Part shown: in pieces, positions 1 to 7,787 of the stretch
Position numbering within the stretch: position 1 is the first letter of the stretch
Layout of the letters: each line of letters opens with the position of its first letter
Assembly (NCBI GenBank): GCA_017853815.1
Contig: JAFMIT010000019.1
Coordinates: 1 to 19,311, forward strand
DNA from: Actinomycetota bacterium
Lineage (GTDB): Bacteria; Actinomycetota; Actinomycetes; S36-B12; UBA5976
Direction of reading: 5' to 3'
Length of the DNA stretch: 19,311 nucleotides
The notes under the pieces: model-generated
Told to the model about the DNA's origin: nothing
The model's input: only the letters and a program-made list of their open reading frames with translations
Database searches by the model: none
Program-made: the position numbers and the translations under genes

Positions 1-916
1 CATTCGACGGTGTCGAGTTTGCAGAATTGCCATTCGCACTCAAAGCAACCACAGACACCGTGTAACTGGTGCCGTTAGTCAGAGCAGTAATCGTGCACGT
101 CAACGTCGCCGTGCCCGTGGTCGAACACGTTGCACCACCAGGCGTAGCAGTGGCACGGTAGCCAGTGATTACGGAACCGTTGGCTGCCGCAGCAGACCAC
201 GAGGCAGTGACCGTCTTATCGCCACGAGTCGCAGTCACCGTGGCAGGCGCCGACGGTGCACCAAGAATGATGATCGCAGCAGACGCCGCAGATGCAGGCG
301 ACGTGCCGATGGCGTTGGTCGCAGTCACCGTAAACGTGTAGCTCGTGCCCGCAGTGAGTCCTGTGACTGCACACGTCGTCGTGCCAGTAGTGGTGCACGT
401 CAGCGCACCTGGATTCGAGGTGACCGTGTAGCCGGTGATCGGCGAACCACCATTGCTCGTCGGAGCAGCCCACGACACAGTCGCCTGAAGATTGCCCGCA
501 ACAGCAGTAACCGCAGTCGGCGCACCTGGAGCGCTAGTCGTGCTCAGGACGCCAATCTGGTAGGTCGACGTCATGATGGTCAGAATGTTGGCTTTACCTT
601 GGTGCTGGCTGTTGTAGCTGGCAGTGCCGTCTTTGCCGCAGGTCGGTGTGATCGTGCCGCCGCCGCCCGAGTGGGTTTTGACGAGAGGTGTCACGTTGTA
701 AACGTTGGTGCCGATGACCGTCCAGCAGTCAGTGGACGTCGCGTGTTTGGCCACATCCGCCATCGTGTACGGAGTTGTCGCCGCAAATACTTGGTATGTC
801 AGCAGCGAGGTTGCAATCGCCACCAGGGCGAACAGCAGCGCCTTCATGCGCCGTGGCAGGCGCTGACGAGCTGATCGTTCTGCGGCTGGGCGGTTAGCGT
901 CCGTGCGAAGCGTCAT
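1..916 (-). CDS. Exported cytochrome b5-like/FN3 repeat protein (3' end outside window)
   Basis: The minus-strand frame from an ATG at 916 is open to the window edge (305 codons seen). Residues 1-23 are basic and polar. A second ATG at 847 (residue 24) begins a typical signal peptide, hydrophobic to about residue 45 and ending VFAA. Residues 48-124 look like a small bacterial cytochrome b5 domain: YTMADVAKH, a DCW motif, HSGG (His82), CGKDGT and NSQHQG (His105), closing with STYQIGVL. The two histidines are 23 residues apart, close to the 24 of classical cytochrome b5 haem ligands. About two FN3 modules follow (roughly 129-218 and 219-305), each with a Cys pair. The domain order matches the complete paralogue at 7788-11936, so many more FN3 modules probably lie beyond the edge. 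Start 916 has a weak GGAAG about 11 bases upstream; 847 is a credible alternative. Haem binding is inferred, not shown. Confidence 0.82.
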   Translation of the reverse strand, partial: MTLRTDANRPAAERSARQRLPRRMKALLFALVAIATSLLTYQVFAATTPYTMADVAKHATSTDCWTVIGTNVYNVTPLVKTHSGGGGTITPTCGKDGTASYNSQHQGKANILTIMTSTYQIGVLSTTSAPGAPTAVTAVAGNLQATVSWAAPTSNGGSPITGYTVTSNPGALTCTTTGTTTCAVTGLTAGTSYTFTVTATNAIGTSPASAASAAIIILGAPSAPATVTATRGDKTVTASWSAAAANGSVITGYRATATPGGATCSTTGTATLTCTITALTNGTSYTVSVVALSANGNSANSTPSN

Positions 917-982
917 CGCTGAGTCCAACTTCCGTTTCTCTCAAGTGGGTCGTTCACCCTCACGGTTCGTCGGCACTATGAC

Positions 983-1054
983 TTGCCCAGCTGAGGTACC
1001 AGCTCAAAGGCAGCGCCAGAGGTATTACGGACGGGAGGGGAAACGTCTGGGCAA
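983..1054. repeat. Nested inverted repeats upstream of the FN3 gene
   Basis: TTGCCCAG (983-990) pairs perfectly with CTGGGCAA (1047-1054). Inside it, AGCTG and CAGCT around 989-1004 can form a smaller hairpin, alternative to the outer stem at its edge. It lies in the gap upstream of the minus-strand FN3 gene and could be a structured leader if transcription starts beyond 1054. I cannot match it to a known riboswitch class, and chance pairing is possible. Apart from this and the stem-loop at 1130-1160, I see nothing in the 917-1169 gap. Confidence 0.3.
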
Positions 1055-1129
1055 AGGGTAAATGCCAAAGCCCAAATATTCCTGAGAACGGGCTGTGTGT
1101 TCCGTCAAGAATCGAGGGATTTCCTCACA

Positions 1130-1160
1130 AAATGCCTTTTCGCGCCCCTTTTGGGCATTT
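1130..1160 (-). terminator. Weak stem-loop after the EEP gene
   Basis: AAATGCC (1130-1136) pairs with GGCATTT (1154-1160) around a 17-base loop, 10 bases past the stop of the minus-strand EEP gene. Read in the minus direction the stem is followed by a run of four Ts. The stem is short and the loop long, so this is at best a weak intrinsic terminator. Confidence 0.3.
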
Positions 1161-1169
1161 CTCGGGCTA

Positions 1170-2129
1170 CTAGAAGCGAATGGTCGCTAGCACAGCCTGA
1201 TGGTCAGAACCTGCGATGGGGAACAGCAGGTAGGACCGAGCCGTGCCACTGCTGAACAGGATGTGATCGATGGTTGCCTGGATGAATGGCCGCTCATCCA
1301 TCGTCCAGGTCGGCTTGTCGATGCCTAGTTCGGTTGCAGCATCCCGCAGACGGCCTGAGTCCATGACATCGCGGAACTGCTTGTGCTCGACTCCAGAATT
1401 GAAGTCGCCGGCGACGATGACAGGCATCGAGCCGTAGTGCATAGAGAATTTGGCGAGCGCCTGGAGGCCAGACGCCCAAAGGCGTTCCTGTTGGGGCACG
1501 GGCGGGAAGGGGTGAGCGCTCTTGACGGCGATGGTGCCGATTTCGGCAACCTCAACAATTGCCTCAGGCATGGCGAACTCGGTGCCGAGTGCCTGCGGTC
1601 GGAAAGTGTCGGCGGGCAGAGAAATTGGATAAACACTCAAGATCGCAGCACCCGCGCTGTTTGGCTGCGGATCGAGAACTTGGTGACGTAGACGCTTTTT
1701 GATGTCCTTTTCAGCGAGTCTTTCAGAGCATGCCAAGTCGCATTCCTGAATAAAGACAAGATCTGGTTTCTCGCGCTTGATTAATGTGACGACGTCATCA
1801 ATGCCTTGACCGAGTTTGATGTTGGCCGTCAGTACTTCGACTTCGGTGCCAAGCGTCGTGACGGGCCAATCAGATTTCATGTTGGGTTGTGCCACGAGAA
1901 TCAGTGCGATCGCAATGCAGTGGGCTGCAACGAGTTCCGCGTGCTTACGAAAAAGTTCAATAACTGCGGCCAGTACCAGTGACGCTGCTACCCATTCTGG
2001 GAAAACGACCAGCTGCACATATGGCGGGTATTCCACCAATCCGAAAAATCGAACAAAGAGCACGACGCCCGCGTTGACGAGAATGAGCCACGCCAGCCAG
2101 TGCGCTGCGGTTCCCAGTTTCGATTTCAT
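1170..2129 (-). CDS. Membrane-anchored endonuclease/exonuclease/phosphatase family protein
   Basis: 319 aa. The N-terminus has about three hydrophobic segments (roughly 9-29, 38-58 and 66-81), followed by a metal-dependent EEP domain from about residue 95. All the usual family signatures are visible: LTANIK with Asn103, PDLVFIQE with Glu129 (metal ligand), His206 in SAHPFPP, GDFN at 241-244, IDHI with Asp288, and the terminal GSDH with Asp309-His310. The family cleaves phosphodiester or phosphomonoester bonds in nucleic acids, lipids or inositol phosphates; the substrate cannot be told here. The topology would put the catalytic domain either just inside or just outside the membrane. The ATG at 2129 has AGGGA directly abutting it, so there is no well-spaced ribosome binding site and a leaderless start is possible. 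It lies 65 bp beyond sodN with a terminator between them, so it is probably a separate unit. Confidence 0.82.
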   Translation of the reverse strand: MKSKLGTAAHWLAWLILVNAGVVLFVRFFGLVEYPPYVQLVVFPEWVAASLVLAAVIELFRKHAELVAAHCIAIALILVAQPNMKSDWPVTTLGTEVEVLTANIKLGQGIDDVVTLIKREKPDLVFIQECDLACSERLAEKDIKKRLRHQVLDPQPNSAGAAILSVYPISLPADTFRPQALGTEFAMPEAIVEVAEIGTIAVKSAHPFPPVPQQERLWASGLQALAKFSMHYGSMPVIVAGDFNSGVEHKQFRDVMDSGRLRDAATELGIDKPTWTMDERPFIQATIDHILFSSGTARSYLLFPIAGSDHQAVLATIRF

Positions 2130-2151
2130 TCCCTAACAATAAACACATGCA

Positions 2152-2181
2152 AAACAGGGCGGTCCGAAGACCGCCCTGTTT
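2152..2181 (-). terminator. Rho-independent terminator of sodN
   Basis: A perfect 13-bp stem, AAACAGGGCGGTC (2152-2164) and its complement (2169-2181), encloses a 4-base loop. Read on the minus strand the loop is TTCG closed by a C-G pair, the very stable UUCG tetraloop, and the stem runs into TTTT. It begins 13 bases after the sodN stop codon and ends 22 bases before the EEP start. Confidence 0.85.
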
Positions 2182-2194
2182 CTTAAAATCGTGG

Positions 2195-2581
2195 TTATGC
2201 CTTCTTGGTTGCCCAGAAGATTTCGGCGATTTCATCAATCTTGGCGAGCAGCTCGTCAGCCTTAGCGACGTCGACTGAACCCTTAGTGCCGCCGGCGCCA
2301 GCGAGCTTCGTAGCATCGTTGAAGAGCTGGTGAAGCTGTGGGTACGCCTCGAAATGTGCTGGCTTGAAGTAGTCAGTCCACAGCACCCAGAGGTGTTCCT
2401 TGACCATGTTGCTGCGCTCTTCCTTGATGGCGACTGCGCGAGCTTTGAAATCAGGATCGCTAGAAGCGTGGTACTTCTCGATTGTGGCCTTGACTGACTG
2501 TGCCTCGATGCGGGCCTGGGCTGGGTCGTAAACGCCGCAAGGCAAGTCGCAGTGGGCAGAAACGGTGGTGAAACGAATCAT
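2195..2581 (-). CDS. sodN: Nickel superoxide dismutase
   Basis: 128 aa; dismutates superoxide to oxygen and hydrogen peroxide using a Ni centre. The nickel hook HCDLPCGVY is at residues 10-18. His10 becomes the new N-terminus after a nine-residue propeptide (MIRFTTVSA) is removed, and Cys11 and Cys15 are the thiolate ligands. The rest follows the Streptomyces NiSOD pattern: YDPAQARIEA, a TDYFKP stretch, HFEAYPQLHQL and a C-terminal IFWATKKA. The mature form would be about 119 aa, close to the family norm, and I see no export signal, so it should be cytoplasmic. GAGAGG six bases before the ATG is a good ribosome binding site. The maturation protease gene starts only 26 bp away on the other strand, and a strong terminator follows. 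NiSOD genes are often nickel-regulated, but I could not identify an operator here. Confidence 0.97.
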   Translation of the reverse strand: MIRFTTVSAHCDLPCGVYDPAQARIEAQSVKATIEKYHASSDPDFKARAVAIKEERSNMVKEHLWVLWTDYFKPAHFEAYPQLHQLFNDATKLAGAGGTKGSVDVAKADELLAKIDEIAEIFWATKKA

Positions 2582-2607
2582 GGGAAACCTCTCAGGTCTA
2601 TGAGTGT

Positions 2608-2940
2608 GTGCAGACTACCGTCGTGGGAATGATTTGGCATTGGCGAGTCCGACGGGTGGTCGGTACCTCAATGCTGCCCACGCTCAATCCAGGCCAGCTG
2701 ATCCTTGTGGACTTTAAGCGCCCGCCTCGAGTTGGCGATGTCGTCGTCGCTGTCCATCCCTCGCTTCAGGGTGAGATCGTGAAGCGGCTGGCTCGGATTG
2801 ATGGACCGGCTTTTTGGCTAGAAGGTGACGCGATGGACATCAAAACCGCAGAGTCATCGACAGACTCGTGGGTCTTAGGCGATTTCAGTCGCAACCAGAT
2901 CCTCGGAGTCGTGATCTGGCCTCGTACGCCTCAGCCTTAA
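2608..2940 (+). CDS. sodX: Nickel-type superoxide dismutase maturation protease (S26 family)
   Basis: About 110 aa, resembling small signal-peptidase-like (S26) proteins that sit beside sodN and remove its short propeptide. The catalytic Ser is in GTSMLPTL (Ser21) and the general-base Lys in EIVKRLARI (Lys59). GDVVVAVHP and a degenerate LGDFSRNQ box complete the fold. There is no clear transmembrane anchor, unlike ordinary signal peptidases, which fits a cytoplasmic substrate. The start is uncertain. GTG 2608 gives the longest form and has only AGG about 11 bases upstream; ATG 2629 would give MIWHWRVRR, also plausible, with no spaced ribosome binding site. The gene is divergent from sodN, and its stop overlaps the stop of the DUF6104-like gene on the other strand by 4 bp. 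Confidence 0.88.
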   Translation: MQTTVVGMIWHWRVRRVVGTSMLPTLNPGQLILVDFKRPPRVGDVVVAVHPSLQGEIVKRLARIDGPAFWLEGDAMDIKTAESSTDSWVLGDFSRNQILGVVIWPRTPQP

Positions 2941-3110
2941 TCCTCGTCGTCGATGCGTGCGAGGTACACCGCGAATCGCTCCATGGGAATCTCGAACTCA
3001 GGGTTAAGGTCGACAAACTCACGCATGCGATCGGCCACCCAGCCGAGGTCGACTTCGTCCTCGCCTCGACGACGCTCAAGTTCTTCGATTCCCCGATCGG
3101 TGAAGTACAT
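2937..3110 (-). CDS. DUF6104-like 57-aa protein downstream of kgd
   Basis: A short ORF starting MYFTDRGIEELERRRG and ending ARIDDED. It is acidic overall and looks helical, with the motif FVDLNPEF near the middle. From memory it matches the actinobacterial DUF6104 family, whose function is unknown. The start is secure: AGGAG lies four to five bases before the ATG, and the gene begins 15 bp after the kgd stop on the same strand, so the two are very likely co-transcribed. Its last four bases overlap the end of the convergent NiSOD protease gene. The conserved position beside kgd suggests a role tied to 2-oxoglutarate dehydrogenase or its expression, but that is inference only. Confidence 0.82.
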   Translation of the reverse strand: MYFTDRGIEELERRRGEDEVDLGWVADRMREFVDLNPEFEIPMERFAVYLARIDDED

Positions 3111-3125
3111 CGAGTCTCCTGTGAA

Positions 3126-6100
3126 TTACGCGAAAGCGGCTTCGACGAGTGCGGCCTGCTCGACTTCGTGACGGTGGTGGGAACCCACTGCTGGCGAAGA
3201 GGAAGCTGGACGCGAAACGCGATGGACCTGCCGGTTGATGGCTTCCGAGAGATGCATTGCCATGAACGGCCAAGCACCTTGGTTCGCAGGCTCCTCTTGA
3301 ACGAACCGCACTTCTGCATCGGCAGGAATGCCGTTGAGTGCAGCGTTGAGGGTGACCACTGGTAACGGGTACAGCCGTTCCATGCGAATAATCGCGACGT
3401 CGTTGGTGCCACGCTTTTGTTGTTCTGCAAGCAAGTCGTAGTACACCTTGCCTGAGCAGATCAGCACTTTCTTGACGCTGGCAGGATCGACAGTCGAGTC
3501 GCCGATGACAGCGCGGAAAGTGCCACTCGTGAACTCAGACGTCTTCGAAGCCGCGGCCTTCGAGCGCAGCAGCGACTTGGGATTGAAGACAATCAGCGGA
3601 CGAGTCACAGGTGAGTGCATCTGCCAACGCAACAAGTGGAAGTACGAAGCCGGAGTCGATGGCATCGCAACGGTCATGTTGTCTTGAGCGCACAATTGCA
3701 AGAAGCGTTCGACGCGCGCCGACGAATGGTCTGGCCCCTGACCCTCGAAGCCATGAGGGAGCAGCAACACAAGTGAACTGCGTTGTCCCCACTTTTGTTC
3801 ACCCGACGAGATGTATTCGTCGATGATCGTCTGGGCGCCGTTGGCGAAGTCGCCGAACTGTGCTTCCCAGATGACGAGGTTGTCAGGGCGCTCCACGGAG
3901 TAGCCGTATTCGAAGCCCATCGCTGCGTATTCGCTGAGAGGCGAGTCATAAATCGAGAGCTTCGCGCCGTTCTCGTAGCACTGCTTGAGAGGCTTGTACT
4001 GCCAACCGGTTTGCTTGTCGACGATGACACCGTGGCGATGACCAAACGTTCCGCGTCGAACATCCTGGCCTGCGAGCCGAATCGTGCGACCTTCGGTGAG
4101 CAGCGAACCAAAAGCAAGAGCTTCGCCCATGCCCCAGTCAATTTCGCCGTTCTCAATCATTTCCGCACGACGCTGCAATTGCGGCGCGAGACGTGGATGA
4201 ACGGTGAAACCTTCTGGCATCGTCAACTGTGACGCCACAACCCGCTTGACGACTTCTTCAGAGATACCTGTCTGCACTTCGTATGCCGGCGTCTGCGGAT
4301 CAAGAGTGATCTGACCTTCAGTCATCACCTTGTGCGTGATGCGTGAAAGTTGATCGTCTTCGTGATGTTCGGAGCGAGTCTGCTGGAAAACACCCTCAAG
4401 CTGATCTTGGAAGTGCTTCAGAGCAGCCTCGGCTTCTTCGACCGTGATGTCGCCGCGACCAACCAAGTTCTCGGTGTATAGCTTGCGGACAGAACGCTTC
4501 TGGTCAATCAATTCGTACATCAGCGGCTGGGTCAGCGATGGATCATCCGCTTCGTTGTGGCCGCGACGGCGGTAGCACACAAGATCGATGACGACGTCTT
4601 TGTGGAATTCCTTGCGGAACTCAAAAGCCAACCGAGCAACTTTGACGACTGCCTCGGGATCGTCTCCATTGACATGGAAGATGGGCGCTTGAAGCATCCG
4701 AGCGATGTCAGTGCAGTAAGTGGTCGAACGGCTGTACTTCGGAGAAGTAGTGAAACCGACTTGGTTGTTGACGACGATGTGGATGGTTCCACCAACGCGG
4801 TAGCCCTGAAGCTGTGAAAGCTGCAACGTCTCCGCAACCACACCCTGACCAGCGAAAGCTGCGTCGCCGTGGAGCAGTACTGGCATGACGCCGAACCGGG
4901 ATTCGCTTGGCAGCTTGTCCTGCTTCGCACGCACAATGCCTTCGAGAACAGCGTTGACCGCTTCGAGATGAGAAGGGTTGGCGGCGAGGGATACGGCCGT
5001 GGTCTTGCCGCTTGATGAGGTGAAGGTGCCCTGGGTGCCGAGGTGGTACTTCACGTCACCAGAACCTTGAACCGATTCTTCGCCGTAGTGGCCTTCGAAT
5101 TCGAGGAAGATCTGACTGAAGGACTTGCCCGCAATGTTTGCGAGCATGTTGAGGCGACCGCGGTGTGGCATACCGATCGCGACTTCGGTGAAGTCGGCAT
5201 CGGCAGACTCTTCAAGAAGTGCATCGACGAGTGGAATCGCGGATTCGCCACCTTCGAGAGAGAAACGCTTTTGGCCCACGTACTTTGTCTGCAAGAAGGT
5301 TTCGAAAGCTTCGGCTTCGTTGAGCTTGTGGAGAATACGGAGTTGTTCGCGCCGATCAAGCTTTTCGTAACCGCGTTCAACTCGAGTCTGAATCCATTGG
5401 CGCTGTTCAGGTTCGCCAACATGCATGTATTCGATGCCGATCGTTCGGCAGTACGCGTCACGCAGCACACCAAGAATTTCGCGCAGCTTCATAAAAGTAC
5501 GACCAGCGAAACCGCCGACCGCGAATTCGCGATCGAGATCCCACAACGTCAGGCCGTGACTTGCGACGTCGAGATCAGGATGCTGACGTTGGCGGTATTC
5601 GAGTGGATCGATGTCCGCCATCAGATGGCCGCGCACTCGGAAAGCGTGGATCAGTGCGTGCACTCGTGTGGTCTTGTCGACGTCACTGTCGTGCGTGCCG
5701 ACGATGTCCTGTGCCCAATGAATTGGTTCGTAAGGAACGCGCAGAGATTGGAAGATGTCAACGTAAAAATTGTTTTCACCGAGCAAGTACTGATGCACTC
5801 GGCGCAAGAAGTCGCCCGACTGCGCACCTTGGATGATGCGATGGTCGTACGTACTCGTCAACGTGATGACTTTGCTGATGCCCTGCTCGATGAGACGCGC
5901 TTCACTTGAACCTTGGAACTCGGCGGGGTATTCGAGAGCGCCGACACCGATGATGACACCTTGGCCCTGCATCAGGCGAGGCACAGAATGAACAGTGCCG
6001 ATTGTGCCTGGGTTGGTGAGGCTCGCTGTGGTACCAGCGAAATCGTCAGCAGTCAGTTTGTTGTTGCGCGCTTTTCGAACGACGTCTTCGTACGTGAGCC

Positions 6101-6833
6101 AGAAGGTATGGAAATCCATTTGCTCAGCGTTCTTGATGTTAGGTACAAGAAGCTGACGAGTGCCATCTGGTTTTGCCAAGTCGATGGCGAGCCCGAGATT
6201 GATTGACTTGTTCTGGATGACTGCTGGCTTGCCATCTACCTCGGTGTAGCCGTAGTTCATCTCTGGCATATCGCGCATCGCGCGGGCGATGGCATAGCCG
6301 ATGATGTGCGTGAACGAAACTTTGCCACCTCGTCCGCGAGCAAGATGGTTGTTGATGACCGTGCGGTTGTCGACCATGAGCTTTGCGGGAATAGCACGGA
6401 CACTCGTGGCTGTCGGCACGGTGAGCGACGATTCCATGTTGGTGACGACGCGGGCAGTCGATCCTTTGAGGACCACGACTTCGCCGGGTTCAGCAGAAAC
6501 TGGAGTCTCGAATCCGGGGCGGAGATCGCGCACCGCAGTCGGTGGTGCGGCTGGAGTTGGTGCGGTTGCGCCCGTGCTCTCCAGCAGTGAGTTCGACGTG
6601 GTGTCGATGGCCGGTGGAATCAACGTGGTACCAGCGGGTGCGGTCAGGAACGTAATCGTGGGCTCGGCTGGAGTGGTGACGGTGGCAGAGCCGTCGGCAG
6701 GCGTGTAATCGGCAAAGAAGTCCCACCAAGCTGGGTCAACGGAGTTCTTGTCCTCGCGGAACTTGTCGTACAGCTCATCAACGAGCCACTGATTCGCACC
6801 GAAACTACTTTGTTTCTGGGATTCCGACGGCAC
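3126..6833 (-). CDS. kgd: Multifunctional 2-oxoglutarate decarboxylase/dehydrogenase E1 with fused E2 domain
   Basis: 1235 aa, the fused form typical of Actinobacteria (SucA/Kgd/OdhA). An N-terminal segment (about 1-45; NQWLVDELYDKF, SVDPAWWDFF) is followed by a Pro/Thr/Ala-rich linker to about 110. Next comes an E2-type succinyltransferase domain to about 350 with DHRIIQGA (His near 330); Gln replaces the usual Asp, as in mycobacterial Kgd. No lipoyl domain is present. The thiamine-diphosphate E1 part fills the rest: GMPHRGRLN, LLHGDAAFAGQG (His near 654), NNQVGFTTSP, RRRGHNEADDPS (near 758), GTFGHRHG (near 932) and FGDFANGAQ. It oxidatively decarboxylates 2-oxoglutarate in the TCA cycle, with lipoylated E2 and E3 supplied from elsewhere. 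The start is GTG 6833, with AGGAAGG seven bases upstream. In relatives the complex is inhibited by the FHA protein GarA/OdhI, which is not in this window. It forms an operon with the DUF6104-like gene. Confidence 0.96.
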   Translation of the reverse strand: MPSESQKQSSFGANQWLVDELYDKFREDKNSVDPAWWDFFADYTPADGSATVTTPAEPTITFLTAPAGTTLIPPAIDTTSNSLLESTGATAPTPAAPPTAVRDLRPGFETPVSAEPGEVVVLKGSTARVVTNMESSLTVPTATSVRAIPAKLMVDNRTVINNHLARGRGGKVSFTHIIGYAIARAMRDMPEMNYGYTEVDGKPAVIQNKSINLGLAIDLAKPDGTRQLLVPNIKNAEQMDFHTFWLTYEDVVRKARNNKLTADDFAGTTASLTNPGTIGTVHSVPRLMQGQGVIIGVGALEYPAEFQGSSEARLIEQGISKVITLTSTYDHRIIQGAQSGDFLRRVHQYLLGENNFYVDIFQSLRVPYEPIHWAQDIVGTHDSDVDKTTRVHALIHAFRVRGHLMADIDPLEYRQRQHPDLDVASHGLTLWDLDREFAVGGFAGRTFMKLREILGVLRDAYCRTIGIEYMHVGEPEQRQWIQTRVERGYEKLDRREQLRILHKLNEAEAFETFLQTKYVGQKRFSLEGGESAIPLVDALLEESADADFTEVAIGMPHRGRLNMLANIAGKSFSQIFLEFEGHYGEESVQGSGDVKYHLGTQGTFTSSSGKTTAVSLAANPSHLEAVNAVLEGIVRAKQDKLPSESRFGVMPVLLHGDAAFAGQGVVAETLQLSQLQGYRVGGTIHIVVNNQVGFTTSPKYSRSTTYCTDIARMLQAPIFHVNGDDPEAVVKVARLAFEFRKEFHKDVVIDLVCYRRRGHNEADDPSLTQPLMYELIDQKRSVRKLYTENLVGRGDITVEEAEAALKHFQDQLEGVFQQTRSEHHEDDQLSRITHKVMTEGQITLDPQTPAYEVQTGISEEVVKRVVASQLTMPEGFTVHPRLAPQLQRRAEMIENGEIDWGMGEALAFGSLLTEGRTIRLAGQDVRRGTFGHRHGVIVDKQTGWQYKPLKQCYENGAKLSIYDSPLSEYAAMGFEYGYSVERPDNLVIWEAQFGDFANGAQTIIDEYISSGEQKWGQRSSLVLLLPHGFEGQGPDHSSARVERFLQLCAQDNMTVAMPSTPASYFHLLRWQMHSPVTRPLIVFNPKSLLRSKAAASKTSEFTSGTFRAVIGDSTVDPASVKKVLICSGKVYYDLLAEQQKRGTNDVAIIRMERLYPLPVVTLNAALNGIPADAEVRFVQEEPANQGAWPFMAMHLSEAINRQVHRVSRPASSSPAVGSHHRHEVEQAALVEAAFA

Positions 6834-6840
6834 AGCAAAG

Positions 6841-6847
6841 CCTTCCT
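6841..6847 (-). promoter_or_regulatory. Ribosome binding site deciding the kgd GTG start
   Basis: On the minus strand AGGAAGG sits seven bases before GTG 6833. It supports that codon as the start over any later ATG. The residues it adds match the conserved N-terminal segment of the Kgd family. Confidence 0.7.
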
Positions 6848-6939
6848 ACGTCACAACTTGCAGGGTTAAAGGGTAGTCCGTTCGGTGAGGTTGCTGGCCT
6901 CAGGATGCGCTCAATCTTTGAGAGCGGCACAGTTCGGAC

Positions 6940-7668
6940 ATGAACGCGCCATTAGCAGTGATTACAGGTGGAAGCCGAGGCATTGGTTATGCGGCAGCCG
7001 AGGCGCTCGGACGTCAGGGCTGGAAGGTGTATCTGGTCGGGCGGACTCTCGAGAGCGCCGCAATCGCCGCGACCAAGCTCGGCGCCGAAGGTATTGATGC
7101 GTGGGGCTCTGGTTGCGATGTCGCGAACCACGAACAGGTCACCGAACTCGCCGAGCGGGTTGCCCAGCACGGGCCAATCGATGCGCTTATTAACAGCGCA
7201 GGCGTGATGTCTGAGCGCACTGCCAAGACTTTGCGCACCTCTGCCGATGAATGGCATCGAGTCATGAGCATCAATCTCGACGGGGTCTTCAACACGATTT
7301 CGGCCTTTGGCCCCGCAATGGCGGAACGTCGGTCGGGGCGGATCATCAACGTCTCGGCTTGCCTCGGTCGCATGAGCGGGCCGGGGACTTCGGGCGGACT
7401 CGCGCCGTATCGTGTCTCGAAAGCCGCGGTCAACGCGCTCACCAAGAATCTCGCCACCGAACTCGGAGAGGGCAAGCGAGGCGTACTGGTGGACGCAATG
7501 TGCCCCAATCACACGCGAACCGACATGGGTGGACCTGATGCGCCGCGCTCGCCCGAGGAGGCCGCAGACACGATTGTGTGGCTCGCGACTCGATCGGCGC
7601 TGGATGACCGTGGGCAGCCGGTAGTCACGGGAAAGCTCTGGGAAGACCGCCAAATCGTCCCGTGGTGA
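6940..7668 (+). CDS. Short-chain dehydrogenase/reductase (SDR) family oxidoreductase
   Basis: 242 aa, the usual size of a classical SDR: an NAD(P)-dependent oxidoreductase with a single Rossmann domain. The cofactor motif TGGSRGIG is at 9-16 and NSAG at 85-88. The catalytic residues Asn112, Ser139 (INVSA), Tyr157 and Lys161 (YRVSK) are all present. An Arg at the end of strand 2 (VGRTLESA) hints at NADP preference, but weakly. The C-terminus (GKLWEDRQIVPW) is shorter than in FabG enzymes, and the substrate cannot be assigned. It is divergent from kgd, with 106 bp between the starts. The ribosome binding site is poor (GAGAG about 13 bases upstream). The TGA is followed by about 120 bp before the large FN3 gene, so this may be a single-gene unit. 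Confidence 0.9.
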   Translation: MNAPLAVITGGSRGIGYAAAEALGRQGWKVYLVGRTLESAAIAATKLGAEGIDAWGSGCDVANHEQVTELAERVAQHGPIDALINSAGVMSERTAKTLRTSADEWHRVMSINLDGVFNTISAFGPAMAERRSGRIINVSACLGRMSGPGTSGGLAPYRVSKAAVNALTKNLATELGEGKRGVLVDAMCPNHTRTDMGGPDAPRSPEEAADTIVWLATRSALDDRGQPVVTGKLWEDRQIVPW

Positions 7669-7693
7669 GCTTGGAGCGGGCGGTTTCGAGCAT

Positions 7694-7744
7694 TGTGGAA
7701 ATGAACTCTTAATCAATGCTTACCGCGCTCACAGCGTTTCCACA
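7694..7744. repeat. 8-bp inverted repeat upstream of the large FN3 gene
   Basis: TGTGGAAA (7694-7701) and TTTCCACA (7737-7744) are perfect reverse complements 35 bases apart, ending 43 bases before the FN3 start. They could be paired operator half-sites or a long-loop hairpin. I saw no confident promoter hexamers nearby, and chance is possible. Confidence 0.25.
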
Positions 7745-7787
7745 GTTACGCTAAAGAGAAAATTCGCGCCCGGAGAGAGGGACACTC

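Noticed and set aside
599..874. 91-codon plus-strand ORF
   Set aside because: Antisense to the b5-like domain of the minus-strand FN3 gene, which carries the recognisable sequence.
983..1054. c-di-GMP or c-di-AMP riboswitch
   Set aside because: Stretches such as GGGCAAA recall parts of the c-di-GMP-I consensus, but the conserved core and stem order do not fit, so it is left as an unassigned inverted repeat.
5043..5909. 288-codon plus-strand ORF
   Set aside because: It lies wholly antisense to the E2-E1 region of kgd, whose frame carries many conserved catalytic motifs. The translation resembles no family and is a codon-bias shadow.
6952..7716. 254-codon minus-strand ORF
   Set aside because: Antisense to the short-chain dehydrogenase, which has a complete set of catalytic motifs. 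The ORF has no recognisable motif or ribosome binding site.
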